Below are positions 1 to 8,343 of a stretch of DNA of 56,445 bases, piece by piece (position 1 is the first letter of the stretch; every line of letters starts with the position of its first letter). Source of the stretch: Chlamydiales bacterium (GTDB lineage Bacteria > Chlamydiota > Chlamydiia > Chlamydiales > JAJFMA01); assembly GCA_030679955.1 (NCBI GenBank), contig JAUXSF010000032.1:1-56445 (forward strand), in the 5' to 3' direction. Both the position numbers and the translations under genes were made by a program. The notes under the pieces were generated by a model. That model did not search any database. It worked only from the letters and a program-made list of their open reading frames with translations, and was not told the origin of the DNA.

Positions 1-52
1 CGAATTTCGTTTTTATCCGCTATACGCCTCCAAAACATACCTAGGAGGCTTT

Positions 53-97
53 ATGAAAAACGAAATTTTATCAACAATTCGGATTTTATGCCACTGA
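53..97 (+). other. 14-codon ORF with strong Shine-Dalgarno, uncertain
   Basis: A perfect AGGAGG at 43-48 lies 4 nt before an ATG that opens 14 codons (M K N E I L S T I R I L C H, then TGA). The stretch is also part of an imperfect inverted repeat: AATTTCGTTTTT near the window start against AAAAACGAAATT at about 56-67, with GCCTCC/GGAGGC inside. The ribosome site may therefore be only one arm of a hairpin. A 22-nt palindrome follows at 96-117. Whether it is translated cannot be decided here. Confidence 0.2.
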
Positions 98-117
98 AAC
101 TTAAAGATTTAAGTTTC
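96..117. repeat. Short palindrome downstream of malQ
   Basis: A palindrome with two 10-nt arms, GAAACTTAAA and TTTAAGTTTC, around a GA centre. It lies about 225 nt beyond the malQ stop codon, just before the large nested palindrome at 128-326. No T-run follows on either strand, so a terminator role is not shown. Confidence 0.45.
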
Positions 118-127
118 CTGTCAGCCT

Positions 128-326
128 CTTCAGGACTCGGCCGACATTCCTGCCTTACCCAGGCCTTCGTGCTCGCTACGCTCACACTCCAACCTGGGCT
201 ATGATATGCTGGCCTTTCAGGCCGCCAGGACTATTCTCAGGCCCGAAGGGTCGTTATGTCACAGCCCAGGTCGAAGCGAAGCGGAGGCCTGGGTAAATAC
301 AAAAGAGCAACCGAGTCCTGAAGGGA
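128..326. repeat. Nested palindromic element, family A (long copy)
   Basis: The outer arms are TTCAGGACTCGG near 129-140 and CCGAGTCCTGAAGGGA at 311-326. Inside lie two smaller palindromes, each bounded by CCCAGG and CCTGGG (about 158-196 and 265-293), and a central GGCCTTTCAGGCC near 211-223. Transcribed, it would form a branched structure. The same modules occur at 15889-16011 and, in part, at 39522-39568. It lies directly downstream of the malQ stop codon and may act as a terminator. No ORF is visible in it. Confidence 0.7.
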
Positions 327-342
327 CGGCATAAAGAAGCTG

Positions 343-1911
343 TTAATGCGTGCTGACAAGTGCCTTAACTTTGCTGGCGAGCGCTTGATGCGCGATGATC
401 TCTTCTACGCTTGGCTTAAAGCGATAAGTCCAATTTTGATCCGATATGGTTCCTGGGACATTGACCCTTTCTTCATTGGGGTCGGGGTTCACTAGCTCTG
501 GAAATAACGCTAGATACTCTTGCAGCAGGTTAACATGAAAAAGGCTTCCACTACGATGGCTGTCTTTTAGTATATCGAAAAGGTAAGCTATTGGGAGGTC
601 CTCGACATATTCCCAGCCTTTAAAGTCACAGTAGAGCTGTGCTTCGTCAGGATAGTTCTTCCACCATCCTGCTAGCGTGTCGGAATCGTGCGTCGATACG
701 GTTGTCATGGTTTCTGGTGGGTATTCCTGGACAGGTATAAACTGTTTCGTCGTGTGCCAGTAACGTTCCCAACGCATGACCTTTGTGCCGCAAATGCCTA
801 GCTCAGCTAGGAAAGGCCTAACGCCGTCTGGGATGACACCCAGATCTTCCCCGATAGGTAGCATAGGGGAGCTTTCCACTAGTGTCGTTAGGATTTTTCG
901 TCCGTGTTCCAGCCATACACTTTCGTCTTGTGGGAAGTAAAATCCATCCTTAGCCTCTTTGTCGACTGGTATGGCGAAGATGCGAAAGAACCCAACTATG
1001 TGATCTAGACGGTATAGATGGTATAGGGAACTAGCGACCTTCAGTCTATGGCGCCACCATTTGTAATCTTGCCTTTCTACTGCTGGCCAGTTGTAGAGTG
1101 GGAAACCCCATTTTTGACCTGTTTCTGAGTACATATCAGGTGGTGCGCCAGCCGTGTAGTCTAGTAGGAAGAGCTGTCGATGTTCCCATAGGTCGGCGCT
1201 TTCTCTATTTATGAGGATTGGGATATCGCCTTTTAGAAATACTCCAGCGTCTTCTGCTGCTTTCTTAACGTTTTGGAATTGTTGAAAGCACAGAAATTGT
1301 GCAAACTGGTGATATTGAACTTCTTTGCTGTGAGTCCTTTCCAGTTCGGCTAGAGCGTCTGCATTAAGATTTAAAAGCTCTTCGGGCCACTCTTCCCAAC
1401 GCTGCCAGTTTCTTAAGTGCTTGATGGTTTTAAAGAGGCTGTAGCCTCTAAGCCATTGGTTAGACTGTATGAACTTACGATACTCATCGCTGGATATAAT
1501 TTCAGGGCCTTCTTTGGAAAAGTAGTCGCGCAGCCACCGCTCTTTGAGTTGGAGTACCTCGTTGAATTGCATGCGCGGCGACTTATTGAGCTCCTGAAGT
1601 GCATCAAGGCCCGAGGCATTTTGTAAGTGCGCTAGGCCCAAATGTATAGGATTTAGAGCAAAAGCGCTTAAAGCACCATATGGGCCAGATTCTCTGCCGG
1701 AGTCATTTAATGGCAGCAGCTGAATAACATCCAAGCCAACTAGTTTGCACCATTGTATGAGTGGTATGAGGTCAGTGAACTCACCGATGCCGCAGCTGTT
1801 CTTGCTATGCAGTGAAAATAGCGGGACATTAATGCCGTGATGATGGCGTACACCGATGGTGCGCCATTGTTCTGCGGTAGGGCCGGTTGCCAAGTGGTTA
1901 GTTGAATCCAT
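343..1911 (-). CDS. malQ: 4-alpha-glucanotransferase (amylomaltase), GH77
   Basis: The 522-aa product fits bacterial amylomaltases, which transfer maltodextrin segments between glucan chains and serve glycogen metabolism in Chlamydiae. GH77 signatures are visible: RLDH with the expected nucleophile D303, GEDLG with acid/base E355, and STHDSDTLAG with D409. The N-terminal region carries the LHSKNSCGIGEFTDL stretch typical of the family. The start is ATG at 1911 behind GCGGAAATG. In Chlamydia malQ (CT087) also borders the chaperone/copN/sctV/sctU cluster, as here, except that an unknown ORF at 2139-2975 intervenes. The downstream side carries a family A palindrome. Confidence 0.93.
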   Translation of the reverse strand: MDSTNHLATGPTAEQWRTIGVRHHHGINVPLFSLHSKNSCGIGEFTDLIPLIQWCKLVGLDVIQLLPLNDSGRESGPYGALSAFALNPIHLGLAHLQNASGLDALQELNKSPRMQFNEVLQLKERWLRDYFSKEGPEIISSDEYRKFIQSNQWLRGYSLFKTIKHLRNWQRWEEWPEELLNLNADALAELERTHSKEVQYHQFAQFLCFQQFQNVKKAAEDAGVFLKGDIPILINRESADLWEHRQLFLLDYTAGAPPDMYSETGQKWGFPLYNWPAVERQDYKWWRHRLKVASSLYHLYRLDHIVGFFRIFAIPVDKEAKDGFYFPQDESVWLEHGRKILTTLVESSPMLPIGEDLGVIPDGVRPFLAELGICGTKVMRWERYWHTTKQFIPVQEYPPETMTTVSTHDSDTLAGWWKNYPDEAQLYCDFKGWEYVEDLPIAYLFDILKDSHRSGSLFHVNLLQEYLALFPELVNPDPNEERVNVPGTISDQNWTYRFKPSVEEIIAHQALASKVKALVSTH

Positions 1912-1932
1912 TTCCGCACTATAGAAATGTAA

Positions 1933-1984
1933 AACATTTTTTAACAGGATAAGCAGACATATGCATCAGCTTAATTTTGAAAAA
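1933..1984. repeat. AACAGGATAAGCAG-type dispersed repeat (family D), copy 1
   Basis: About 52 bp running from AACATTTTTTAACAGGATAA to TTTTGAAAAA, in the malQ upstream region. It aligns nearly end to end with 28926-28975, with a few substitutions and two single-base gaps. The core TTAACAGGATAGGCAGGA recurs at 24159-24176. No coding potential. Confidence 0.6.
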
Positions 1985-2045
1985 CAAATCGTAAGCAACT
2001 TTAATTTAATGAATTATGCATAATAAATCTGTTTAAGACTGTTCT

Positions 2046-2130
2046 GTAGCTAATCGCGAAGCGATGAAAGCATGTAGCCACAGGCTGACACCTGTGGCTA
2101 CATGCTTAAATCGCTTCGCGATTAGCTGTA
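2046..2130. repeat. Large hairpin, family B palindrome (copy 1)
   Basis: The outer arms TAGCTAATCGCGAAGCGA and its complement near 2110-2127 enclose inner arms AAGCATGTAGCCACAGG (2068-2084) and CCTGTGGCTACATGCTT (2091-2107), separated by a 6-nt loop. The inner 17-bp match is perfect. It lies immediately downstream of the stop codon at 2139 of the minus-strand unknown gene and could terminate it. ATGTAGCCACA also occurs in the larger element at 39585-39766. Confidence 0.75.
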
Positions 2131-2138
2131 AAGGGCTT

Positions 2139-2975
2139 TTATAGCTTAAACATATTGATTTCGTACGGACTAGAAGACTTGCGAGCAATTCTTGGATTCT
2201 CTGGTGGTGGCAGTTTACCGTCTTTGCAATCAATAAAGGTATATTGTTGCCCTCCAATTACATTTTGTTGAGCAGGGGGAGGTGAGTTGACGAAAGCTGG
2301 ATCATTTTCTTGCACCGGATTTAGGAAGTTGTTGATCGTCATATCTAACGAGGGCCTGTGCTCCCAGTCCAAGTACGCATTAGCGATGTCGAATTGGCGT
2401 TCGTACAGTTGATATCCACCAGGCTCTTTGGTCAAATTAACGACTTTCTTGCACAAGTTCTCGTAGAAACCAGCTGCGTCAACAAGGTTAGCGGGATGCG
2501 TTCGACTTGAATGCAAAAGCTGAAGTTGAATGAGTATATGTCTTTTCTTTTGAAAGTTAGGGTGCTCGTTCATTACTTCATTGAGGTCGTCTAAAAATGT
2601 TATTTCGTCATGGTTGAGCGCGGAATTTATCAAAATCGGAGGCACTATAACTTGAGGTACGGAGGGGAAAGCTTCGTCAACATCCATTTGGTCATCTTCG
2701 ATTAGAATCGGTGGGGTCAATGGATTGTTGTTGTTGTTATTGACTGGTGGAAATTCTTGCTCAAACTTCTGCCTTACAGCGATTTCTCGTAGTTGGTGAG
2801 ACTGTCTGAACTCTTCACTTTTAGACAAACCACATTGGGTTACATAGGTATCACCTTTTTCCAAGATATTTTCAGGGCCCTCATCGGTGACTTCTACTGA
2901 CTTAAGGGTTCCCCCAGGGGATGTAACAGAAATGTAGGCCAAAGGACTCAAAGGACCAACACCGTTTAGTGTCAT
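2139..2975 (-). CDS. Hypothetical protein, Asn/Pro-rich, next to T3SS operon
   Basis: A 278-aa product of unrecognised family. A six-Asn run lies near residues 78-83, followed by Pro/Ile-rich and acidic text (PPILIEDDQMDVDEAF) repeated loosely as VPPILINSA. The C-terminal third is Pro-rich (NSPPPAQQN, LPPPENPR). A central helical section, about residues 120-200, has LQLQLLHSS and a possible small fold. There is no signal peptide or membrane span. Low-complexity linkers and the position between malQ and the secretion genes, where Chlamydia has no such gene, make a secreted substrate possible; this is inference. A hairpin terminator (3012-3040) separates it from the chaperone gene, so it probably has its own promoter. 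Confidence 0.6.
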   Translation of the reverse strand: MTLNGVGPLSPLAYISVTSPGGTLKSVEVTDEGPENILEKGDTYVTQCGLSKSEEFRQSHQLREIAVRQKFEQEFPPVNNNNNNPLTPPILIEDDQMDVDEAFPSVPQVIVPPILINSALNHDEITFLDDLNEVMNEHPNFQKKRHILIQLQLLHSSRTHPANLVDAAGFYENLCKKVVNLTKEPGGYQLYERQFDIANAYLDWEHRPSLDMTINNFLNPVQENDPAFVNSPPPAQQNVIGGQQYTFIDCKDGKLPPPENPRIARKSSSPYEINMFKL

Positions 2976-3011
2976 GATTATCTTACTCTTATTGTGTGGT
3001 TAATGTGACTT

Positions 3012-3040
3012 GATGAGCAAAGGCGGGGCCTTTTCTCATC
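3012..3040 (-). terminator. Hairpin terminator of the T3SS operon
   Basis: GATGAG-CA-AAGGC-GGG-GCCTT-TT-CTCATC forms an 11-bp stem with one small internal mismatch. It lies about 80 nt beyond the stop of the chaperone gene (3120) and upstream of the next minus-strand gene (start 2975). It is a plausible end for the sctU-sctV-copN-chaperone transcript. Confidence 0.6.
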
Positions 3041-3119
3041 AGAATGTGCTTACAATCCAAATTAGAGATTATAAGCGCCAATGAGCATATCCTGGAGAGG
3101 AGTTTTTTGCTATTTTCTT

Positions 3120-3590
3120 CTATGGTCTGATGCCGAAGAGTCCCATGGTGCGTCCCAAGCCTCCTCTGGCTGGCGCTTCGATGAGAGGCACCTCACCATG
3201 CTCGATGGCATCTTTCCACTTGAGGGCCTTCTCAGCTAGGGGGAAGAGGCGGAAGGCAATTCTTTCACCATTTAGATCTTGCGGACTCATGGTTTCGAAC
3301 AGAACTACATGTCCAGTCTTTTGGCTAAAGGCGAGGGTTCCGAGGCGGGGATAAGGCATGCCATTGGCACGTAAGGCTTCGCGGAATAATGTTTGTCGAT
3401 ATTGGCCAGATGGTACGGGGCCTAGATCGACCCCTAGGATAAACTGACGTCCGTGTGGATCCATTTCAAACTGTACACGGAGGCCATTTTTCAGCTTAAC
3501 AAGGCAACTGTTATTGCTGTCGGGAAATAGGCTTACGCCTAAGATGGATCCGATCTCGGCAAGCAATGTTTCATAAAGGTTAGAGACCAT
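3120..3590 (-). CDS. Type III secretion chaperone, SycE/Scc1-like
   Basis: The 156-aa size and the features of class I secretion chaperones fit: an alpha/beta fold with alternating strands such as LRVQFEMDPHGRQFILGVDLG, no membrane span, and small soluble character. It sits 14 nt downstream of the gatekeeper gene copN, as CT088 does in C. trachomatis, where Scc1 with Scc4 binds CopN. The likely role is to hold the gatekeeper or its partner in a secretion-ready state in the cytoplasm. The Gly/Arg-rich C-terminal tail (PARGGLGRTMGLFGIRP) is unusual for the family. The identification rests mainly on position. Confidence 0.75.
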   Translation of the reverse strand: MVSNLYETLLAEIGSILGVSLFPDSNNSCLVKLKNGLRVQFEMDPHGRQFILGVDLGPVPSGQYRQTLFREALRANGMPYPRLGTLAFSQKTGHVVLFETMSPQDLNGERIAFRLFPLAEKALKWKDAIEHGEVPLIEAPARGGLGRTMGLFGIRP

Positions 3591-3604
3591 AGGAAACCCC
3601 CGTC

Positions 3605-4855
3605 TTAGTATTCATCACTGCCCACGGTATCTGTTTGCTTTTTCTTATCACGCTCATCTTTCTCGTGCCTTTCTTCTGCATCCTTTTCTTCTTTGGCGCG
3701 CAGTTGGTCTTCCATTTCCTCCATCTCATCTTCTAGATCCTCTAGGGCTTCTAGGAGGGCCAGGTAGCAGTCGTCTCGGTGTTGTGTGGACTTGAAGACT
3801 TTACCTGCGGAAACTTCACGAATAGCATCTCGCAATTGGCTCAGAGCGATGATTTTGGCGATTAGCCACTTTTCGAGGCCTAGTTTAACAGCTGTTTGGA
3901 GCGCTTTGTCCGACGAGGGATATCGGTCGCCAACAAACTCCATGAACTCACGCGCCATCATTTCGAAATTGAGGTGTCCGGGCATTTGCATGCCCTTTTG
4001 TTTAAAGAGTTTTCCCATGAGGTTCATGCGTGCTTGGAAGAATTTATAGACGCCCAGAATAGCTTGTAGCGTTCTTGCTTCGTTAAGAAGGTTGTGTAGA
4101 AGGCCTGGGGGAATAGAAGGTCCACCGGCGTTGAGGTCTGCTCCTAAGGAGTGCATAAGGAACTTAATGACCTTTGCGAGTTCTTTGAAGGCCCATTTTT
4201 GCGAGAGTTCTTGGAAGAGAGTGGTCGCTTCGCGTGGGCTGCCTGTGATATCGCGGTAGAGGTCTCTGAGAGAGGTTGGTGTTCCAATACCTGTTTCCGC
4301 CGCTTGTCGTGCGACAGCACCCATATTACGGCCAGCATTAACTTCTCGGCCAAACTTGGAGTTCAGCTGTTCTTTGGCCTCTTTACAAGCTGCGTTGAGG
4401 TTACCTTCAGAGGTGTCCATAAGGAACTCTAGCGCCTCGTCAGCTAGGGCTGGATCTTCGTAGAATTCTCGTGCTTTCTTTAGGATCTCTTCCGCAGTAT
4501 CTGTAGGCTTTAAGTATTCACGTAATAACAAGAGCATTTTGGATTTAAGCTCAGGATTACGTGTTTGGTATTGCTGTGCGGTGTCTTTAACCATTTTAAG
4601 GGGGATAAGACGCTTCTCTTTCTCGGCACCGGCGAGAGCTCCTTGAACCTTTTGATGGCGTAATTTACCGGGCTTGCGAGACTGAGCCATTTTAGCGGCA
4701 AAGGGGTTGGCCTTTTCAGCGTTGGCGGCCAAAAAAGCTTCGGCGCTTGTTTCGCGTTCAGCACCTAGCTCTTGCACATTATCCTGAGCAACAGCCTTCA
4801 TCGCTTCAAGGGTGACATTCTCTCGTGGTCCTGATACTCCACCAGCTAAGCCCAT
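3605..4855 (-). CDS. sctW: T3SS gatekeeper, CopN/SctW (YopN-TyeA type)
   Basis: A 416-aa all-helical protein in the place of CT089 (copN/lcrE). Gatekeepers of the YopN/InvE/MxiC group plug the secretion gate until host contact and set the order of export. Visible features are a disordered Ala/Gln-rich N-terminus suited to a secretion signal, an HrpJ-like helical core from about residue 80, and a C-terminal TyeA-like section (about 300-380). The tail is a highly charged Glu/Lys coiled stretch (EDLEDEMEEMEDQLRAKEEK). The start is 17 nt after the sctV stop, consistent with one operon. A direct role in host microtubule binding, as for Chlamydia CopN, cannot be judged from sequence. Confidence 0.85.
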   Translation of the reverse strand: MGLAGGVSGPRENVTLEAMKAVAQDNVQELGAERETSAEAFLAANAEKANPFAAKMAQSRKPGKLRHQKVQGALAGAEKEKRLIPLKMVKDTAQQYQTRNPELKSKMLLLLREYLKPTDTAEEILKKAREFYEDPALADEALEFLMDTSEGNLNAACKEAKEQLNSKFGREVNAGRNMGAVARQAAETGIGTPTSLRDLYRDITGSPREATTLFQELSQKWAFKELAKVIKFLMHSLGADLNAGGPSIPPGLLHNLLNEARTLQAILGVYKFFQARMNLMGKLFKQKGMQMPGHLNFEMMAREFMEFVGDRYPSSDKALQTAVKLGLEKWLIAKIIALSQLRDAIREVSAGKVFKSTQHRDDCYLALLEALEDLEDEMEEMEDQLRAKEEKDAEERHEKDERDKKKQTDTVGSDEY

Positions 4856-4872
4856 ATGCAGACCTCACTAGA

Positions 4873-7068
4873 TTACGAAATCTGAATCCTACCCAACGGT
4901 TGTATACGTATTTCGGGGACGATCTCTTGGTATGACACCACTGAGACGTCAGGGTATTCCATTTCAATCAGTTTGCGAACAAATCGGCGCACGTCAATGG
5001 CTGTCAACAGAACGGGTGGTTGACCTCCAGGTGGCGGCGGAACAATCGTATTTCTTATCGATTGTAGAATCAGCTGTACTGAATCCGGGTCAAGAGCTAG
5101 GTATGAGCCTGCGGAGGTTTGTTTGATAGCTCCACGGACCATATCTTCGATTTCCGGGTCCAGAATGTATACTGATAGAACCGACTGCCCTTGTGAGTAC
5201 TTGTAGCTGACGTAGCGTTTCAGAGAGGAACGTACGTATTCTGTAAGCAGAACGGTATCTTTTTCTGTCTGTGCCCACTCTGCTAGGGCTTCTAGGATAG
5301 TTCTAAGGTCTTTGACAGATATCTGCTCTTGGATGAGTCGTTTAAAAATATCCGTCAATTTTTGCAGAGGGATAAGACGAGTTACTTCCTTGACTAGGTC
5401 AGGGAAGGATTTTTCCATAAACTCTAACATCGACTTCACTTCCTGAATACCTACGAACTCGTTGGCGTAGTGGCGGAAGAAGTAGGAGAGGTGAAGGATG
5501 ATAACTTCCAGCGATTTCCAGTATTTGATACCGGCCTTTTGTAGCAGCTCTTCATATTGCTCCTCGACCCACAAAGATGGCAGGCCTAGGGAGTTTTTGT
5601 AGCTGGTGAAGGGCAGGTTGTAGCGCTGTAGGTTTTCTTCTGACTCGTTTGTCAAAACGTAGCGGTCTAGAATCTTGCCTCGGACCACAGGTACTTCGTT
5701 GAGGTGAATGCTGTATTCGTCCTGGTCGAGATTGGGCGCGTCGGTACGAACGTGTACGCCCGGGTAACGAACGCCAAGGTCCGCGTAGAGGGCTTGCCGC
5801 ATTTTCGGTATCATTTCGTCGACAAAACTTCGGCCTTTTTGTGCTTGCCGTATTTCTTCACTGAGCTGGTTACCGGTTTCAAGGATAACCGGTAAGGTTA
5901 GAGCGTAACTGTCGACACCACCGCCGGTGACTGCGCGGTGACCTTTAACTTTCGTATCGGTGGCTGAACCCATGGTGGCCCCACCGGCTGCTGAGCTGAT
6001 GGATCCACCACCTAAGCCAGCACCTCCGCCCCCGCCTGCGCTTATCGCTGCGGCTCCAGAGGTTGACCAAAGGGCGTAGCCAATCATACCCATGGCAGCT
6101 GCTAGTAGGAAAAATGGAGGCTTAGGGAAGCCAGGGATTAGCCCGATCAGAACCATAACGGCTGCTGCGAACATCAGCGCTTTGGGCTGACGTAGCATCT
6201 GGCCAGAGATCTCACGGCCAAGGTTGGCATCATTCGTTTCGCCTGAAACCCTAGTTGTTACCATACCAGCGGAGATAGAGATCAGTAGCGCTGGGATCTG
6301 GGCGACTAGACCTTCACCGATGGACAATAGAGAGTAAACTTTAGCTGCTGTGCCCATCTCCATACCGTTAACCATGGTACCGATGGTCAAACCACCGATA
6401 ATGTTGATCATGGTGATGACGATACCGGCGATGGCGTCCCCTTTAACGAATTTCATGGCACCGTCCATGGCACCATACAATTGGCTCTCCTTTTGGATGG
6501 CCAGACGTTTTTCACGAGCTTGGTCTTGGTCGATAACACCGGCACGAAGGTCGGCGTCGATACTCATCTGCTTACCGGGCATGGCGTCCAAGGTAAAACG
6601 CGCGGCAACCTCGGCGACACGCTCAGCACCCTTGGTAATAACGATAAACTGCACCAAGGTGATAATTAAGAAGATAACACCACCGACGATGTAGTTACCA
6701 CCGATAACGAAGTTACCGAACGCGTAGATAATGTCCCCGGCGTGGGCATGCAGCAAAATCTGTTTGGTGGTGGCTATGTTCAACCCTAGGCGGTAAAGAG
6801 TAGTGATCAGCAAGAGAGAAGGGAAGATCGACAAGTGAACGGCGCTAGGAATGTACAAAGCAACCATCAATAGAGTAATCGAGACGGTCATGTTACCAGC
6901 GATTAGATAGTCCAATACCGTTGGAGGCATTGGAACAACCATCATCGCTAAAATACCAATAAGGACGACAATAAGGACTAAGTCTGCGGAACGGTTAATG
7001 TTCTCAGCAGAACGTTCACCGCCCATGCGCGCGGTAATGCCGTCCAAGATGCTTATTATAAAACCCAT
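4873..7068 (-). CDS. sctV: T3SS export gate protein SctV (CdsV/LcrD, FHIPEP family)
   Basis: The large inner-membrane ring protein of the export apparatus, which passes chaperone-substrate complexes to the channel. The N-terminal half has about eight membrane spans (for example VLIVVLIGILAMMVVPMPP) with the conserved FHIPEP cytoplasmic loop (TKGAERVAEVAARFTLDAMPGKQM). A Gly/Ala/Ser-rich linker (GGGGGAGLGGGSISS) leads to a cytoplasmic domain of about 350 residues. An ATG at 7101 extends the frame by 11 codons into sctU, but ATG 7068 has a well-placed AGGA (AGGAAAAATAGAATG) and begins MGFIISILDG, giving 731 aa. It follows the sctU stop by one base. Matches CT090. Confidence 0.95.
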   Translation of the reverse strand: MGFIISILDGITARMGGERSAENINRSADLVLIVVLIGILAMMVVPMPPTVLDYLIAGNMTVSITLLMVALYIPSAVHLSIFPSLLLITTLYRLGLNIATTKQILLHAHAGDIIYAFGNFVIGGNYIVGGVIFLIITLVQFIVITKGAERVAEVAARFTLDAMPGKQMSIDADLRAGVIDQDQAREKRLAIQKESQLYGAMDGAMKFVKGDAIAGIVITMINIIGGLTIGTMVNGMEMGTAAKVYSLLSIGEGLVAQIPALLISISAGMVTTRVSGETNDANLGREISGQMLRQPKALMFAAAVMVLIGLIPGFPKPPFFLLAAAMGMIGYALWSTSGAAAISAGGGGGAGLGGGSISSAAGGATMGSATDTKVKGHRAVTGGGVDSYALTLPVILETGNQLSEEIRQAQKGRSFVDEMIPKMRQALYADLGVRYPGVHVRTDAPNLDQDEYSIHLNEVPVVRGKILDRYVLTNESEENLQRYNLPFTSYKNSLGLPSLWVEEQYEELLQKAGIKYWKSLEVIILHLSYFFRHYANEFVGIQEVKSMLEFMEKSFPDLVKEVTRLIPLQKLTDIFKRLIQEQISVKDLRTILEALAEWAQTEKDTVLLTEYVRSSLKRYVSYKYSQGQSVLSVYILDPEIEDMVRGAIKQTSAGSYLALDPDSVQLILQSIRNTIVPPPPGGQPPVLLTAIDVRRFVRKLIEMEYPDVSVVSYQEIVPEIRIQPLGRIQIS

Positions 7069-7069
7069 T

Positions 7070-8140
7070 CTATTTTTCCTCGTATGTCTCGGGCGAACCA
7101 CTGTCTAAAGAGGCCAGCCATCTCAAGATCTCTGCTACTGCTTCGTAGGTATCTTCGGGTACATATTCATAAAGCTCGCCAGTTTCCCAAAGTGAGTGCG
7201 CTAAGGGTACATTTCGCAGAATAGGAATGTCAAACTTTTCGGCTAATTTGACAATACGCGTGGCTAACTCGTCGTTGCCCATGGCAACAATGTAAGGCGC
7301 GGAGTCTACTTCGCGCTCGTACGCCAGGGCGACAGCTAGGTGCGTAGGATTGGTTACAACAGCTTTGGCGCGTTTTACACCGCCTGAAGGTCCTTCAGAA
7401 TAAGCGATTTCGCGCGCGATTTCCTTACGTTTCCCTTTGATGTGTGGGTCACCTTCAGAGTTCTTGTACTCTTGTTTCTGCTCGAATTTTTCCATCATCA
7501 TCTCTTTACCGAAGCTATACTTCTGGTAGGCAAAGTCAATCATGGCAACGGCGAGGAAGAAAAAGCCTACTTTAGAGACGACCTTCATCATGAAGTACTT
7601 AAAGACTAAAAGAGAGCCAGCAATCGGCAAGGAAACAGTTTTTATCAGTACCGGGATACTATCCATCAAAACGCCATAGATCAGATAGGCAGCAATGGTA
7701 ATTTTTAGGATAGATTTAATGAGTTCAACAAGCGTCTTCATCTTAAACTTAGCTTTTAAGTTATCGATGGGGTTGAACTTTTTAATATCGAATTTAAAAA
7801 CTTCGGTGGCGAAGCAAGGGCCTACAGCTAAAAAGTTAATAGCTACACCGACGCAGACAACCACCCCTAAAATAGGCAGGCTAGCAGCTAAAATAAGCCC
7901 CATTGCTTGGTTATACATTTCAGGCAAAACGGATAGGAGGTCAGGTCGCTGCACCATATCAAAGGCGCCAGTGAGGAAGGTTGCCATCTGCTTAAATAAG
8001 CCGGAAGCCATGGAGACCGTAACGCCAAGCGAAGCCATAAAGGTAAAGGCGGAAGGTAAGTCCTGAGACTTCGCCACCTGACCCTTCTTACGCGCATCGC
8101 GCAATTTCTTAGGTGAAGCTTTTTCGGTCTTATCACCCAT
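7070..8140 (-). CDS. sctU: T3SS export switch protein SctU (CdsU/YscU)
   Basis: 356 aa, family length. An N-terminal Lys/Arg-rich segment (TEKASPKKLRDARKKGQV) precedes four membrane spans (about residues 30-205) and a cytoplasmic C-terminal domain. The autocleavage motif NPTH is at residues 264-267; in this family cleavage between N and P switches export from early to later substrates. First gene of the minus-strand secretion operon, with the sctV start following its stop codon by one base. Orthologous position to CT091 beside ychF (CT092), from which it diverges. Confidence 0.95.
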   Translation of the reverse strand: MGDKTEKASPKKLRDARKKGQVAKSQDLPSAFTFMASLGVTVSMASGLFKQMATFLTGAFDMVQRPDLLSVLPEMYNQAMGLILAASLPILGVVVCVGVAINFLAVGPCFATEVFKFDIKKFNPIDNLKAKFKMKTLVELIKSILKITIAAYLIYGVLMDSIPVLIKTVSLPIAGSLLVFKYFMMKVVSKVGFFFLAVAMIDFAYQKYSFGKEMMMEKFEQKQEYKNSEGDPHIKGKRKEIAREIAYSEGPSGGVKRAKAVVTNPTHLAVALAYEREVDSAPYIVAMGNDELATRIVKLAEKFDIPILRNVPLAHSLWETGELYEYVPEDTYEAVAEILRWLASLDSGSPETYEEK

Positions 8141-8343
8141 GCGAAGAATCCTTCTTTATTATAGTATATCTTAGAAAGTACCTCAATGTCAATGAAAAGC
8201 ATAATAATAATTACTAGAGGCCTTCTAGTGTAGACTACTGGAAAATATCAAAAAATTATCAAACTCAGTTACGTAATCCATGGTGATTTTTTCCGGCGTT
8301 ATGATATGCTTTTAAGCTTGACAAGACAACAGGATTCGTAGTT

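Noticed and set aside
8318-8323. TTGACA just upstream of ychF as a -35 box
   Set aside because: Only 20 nt remain before the ATG, leaving no room for a -10 box and start site.
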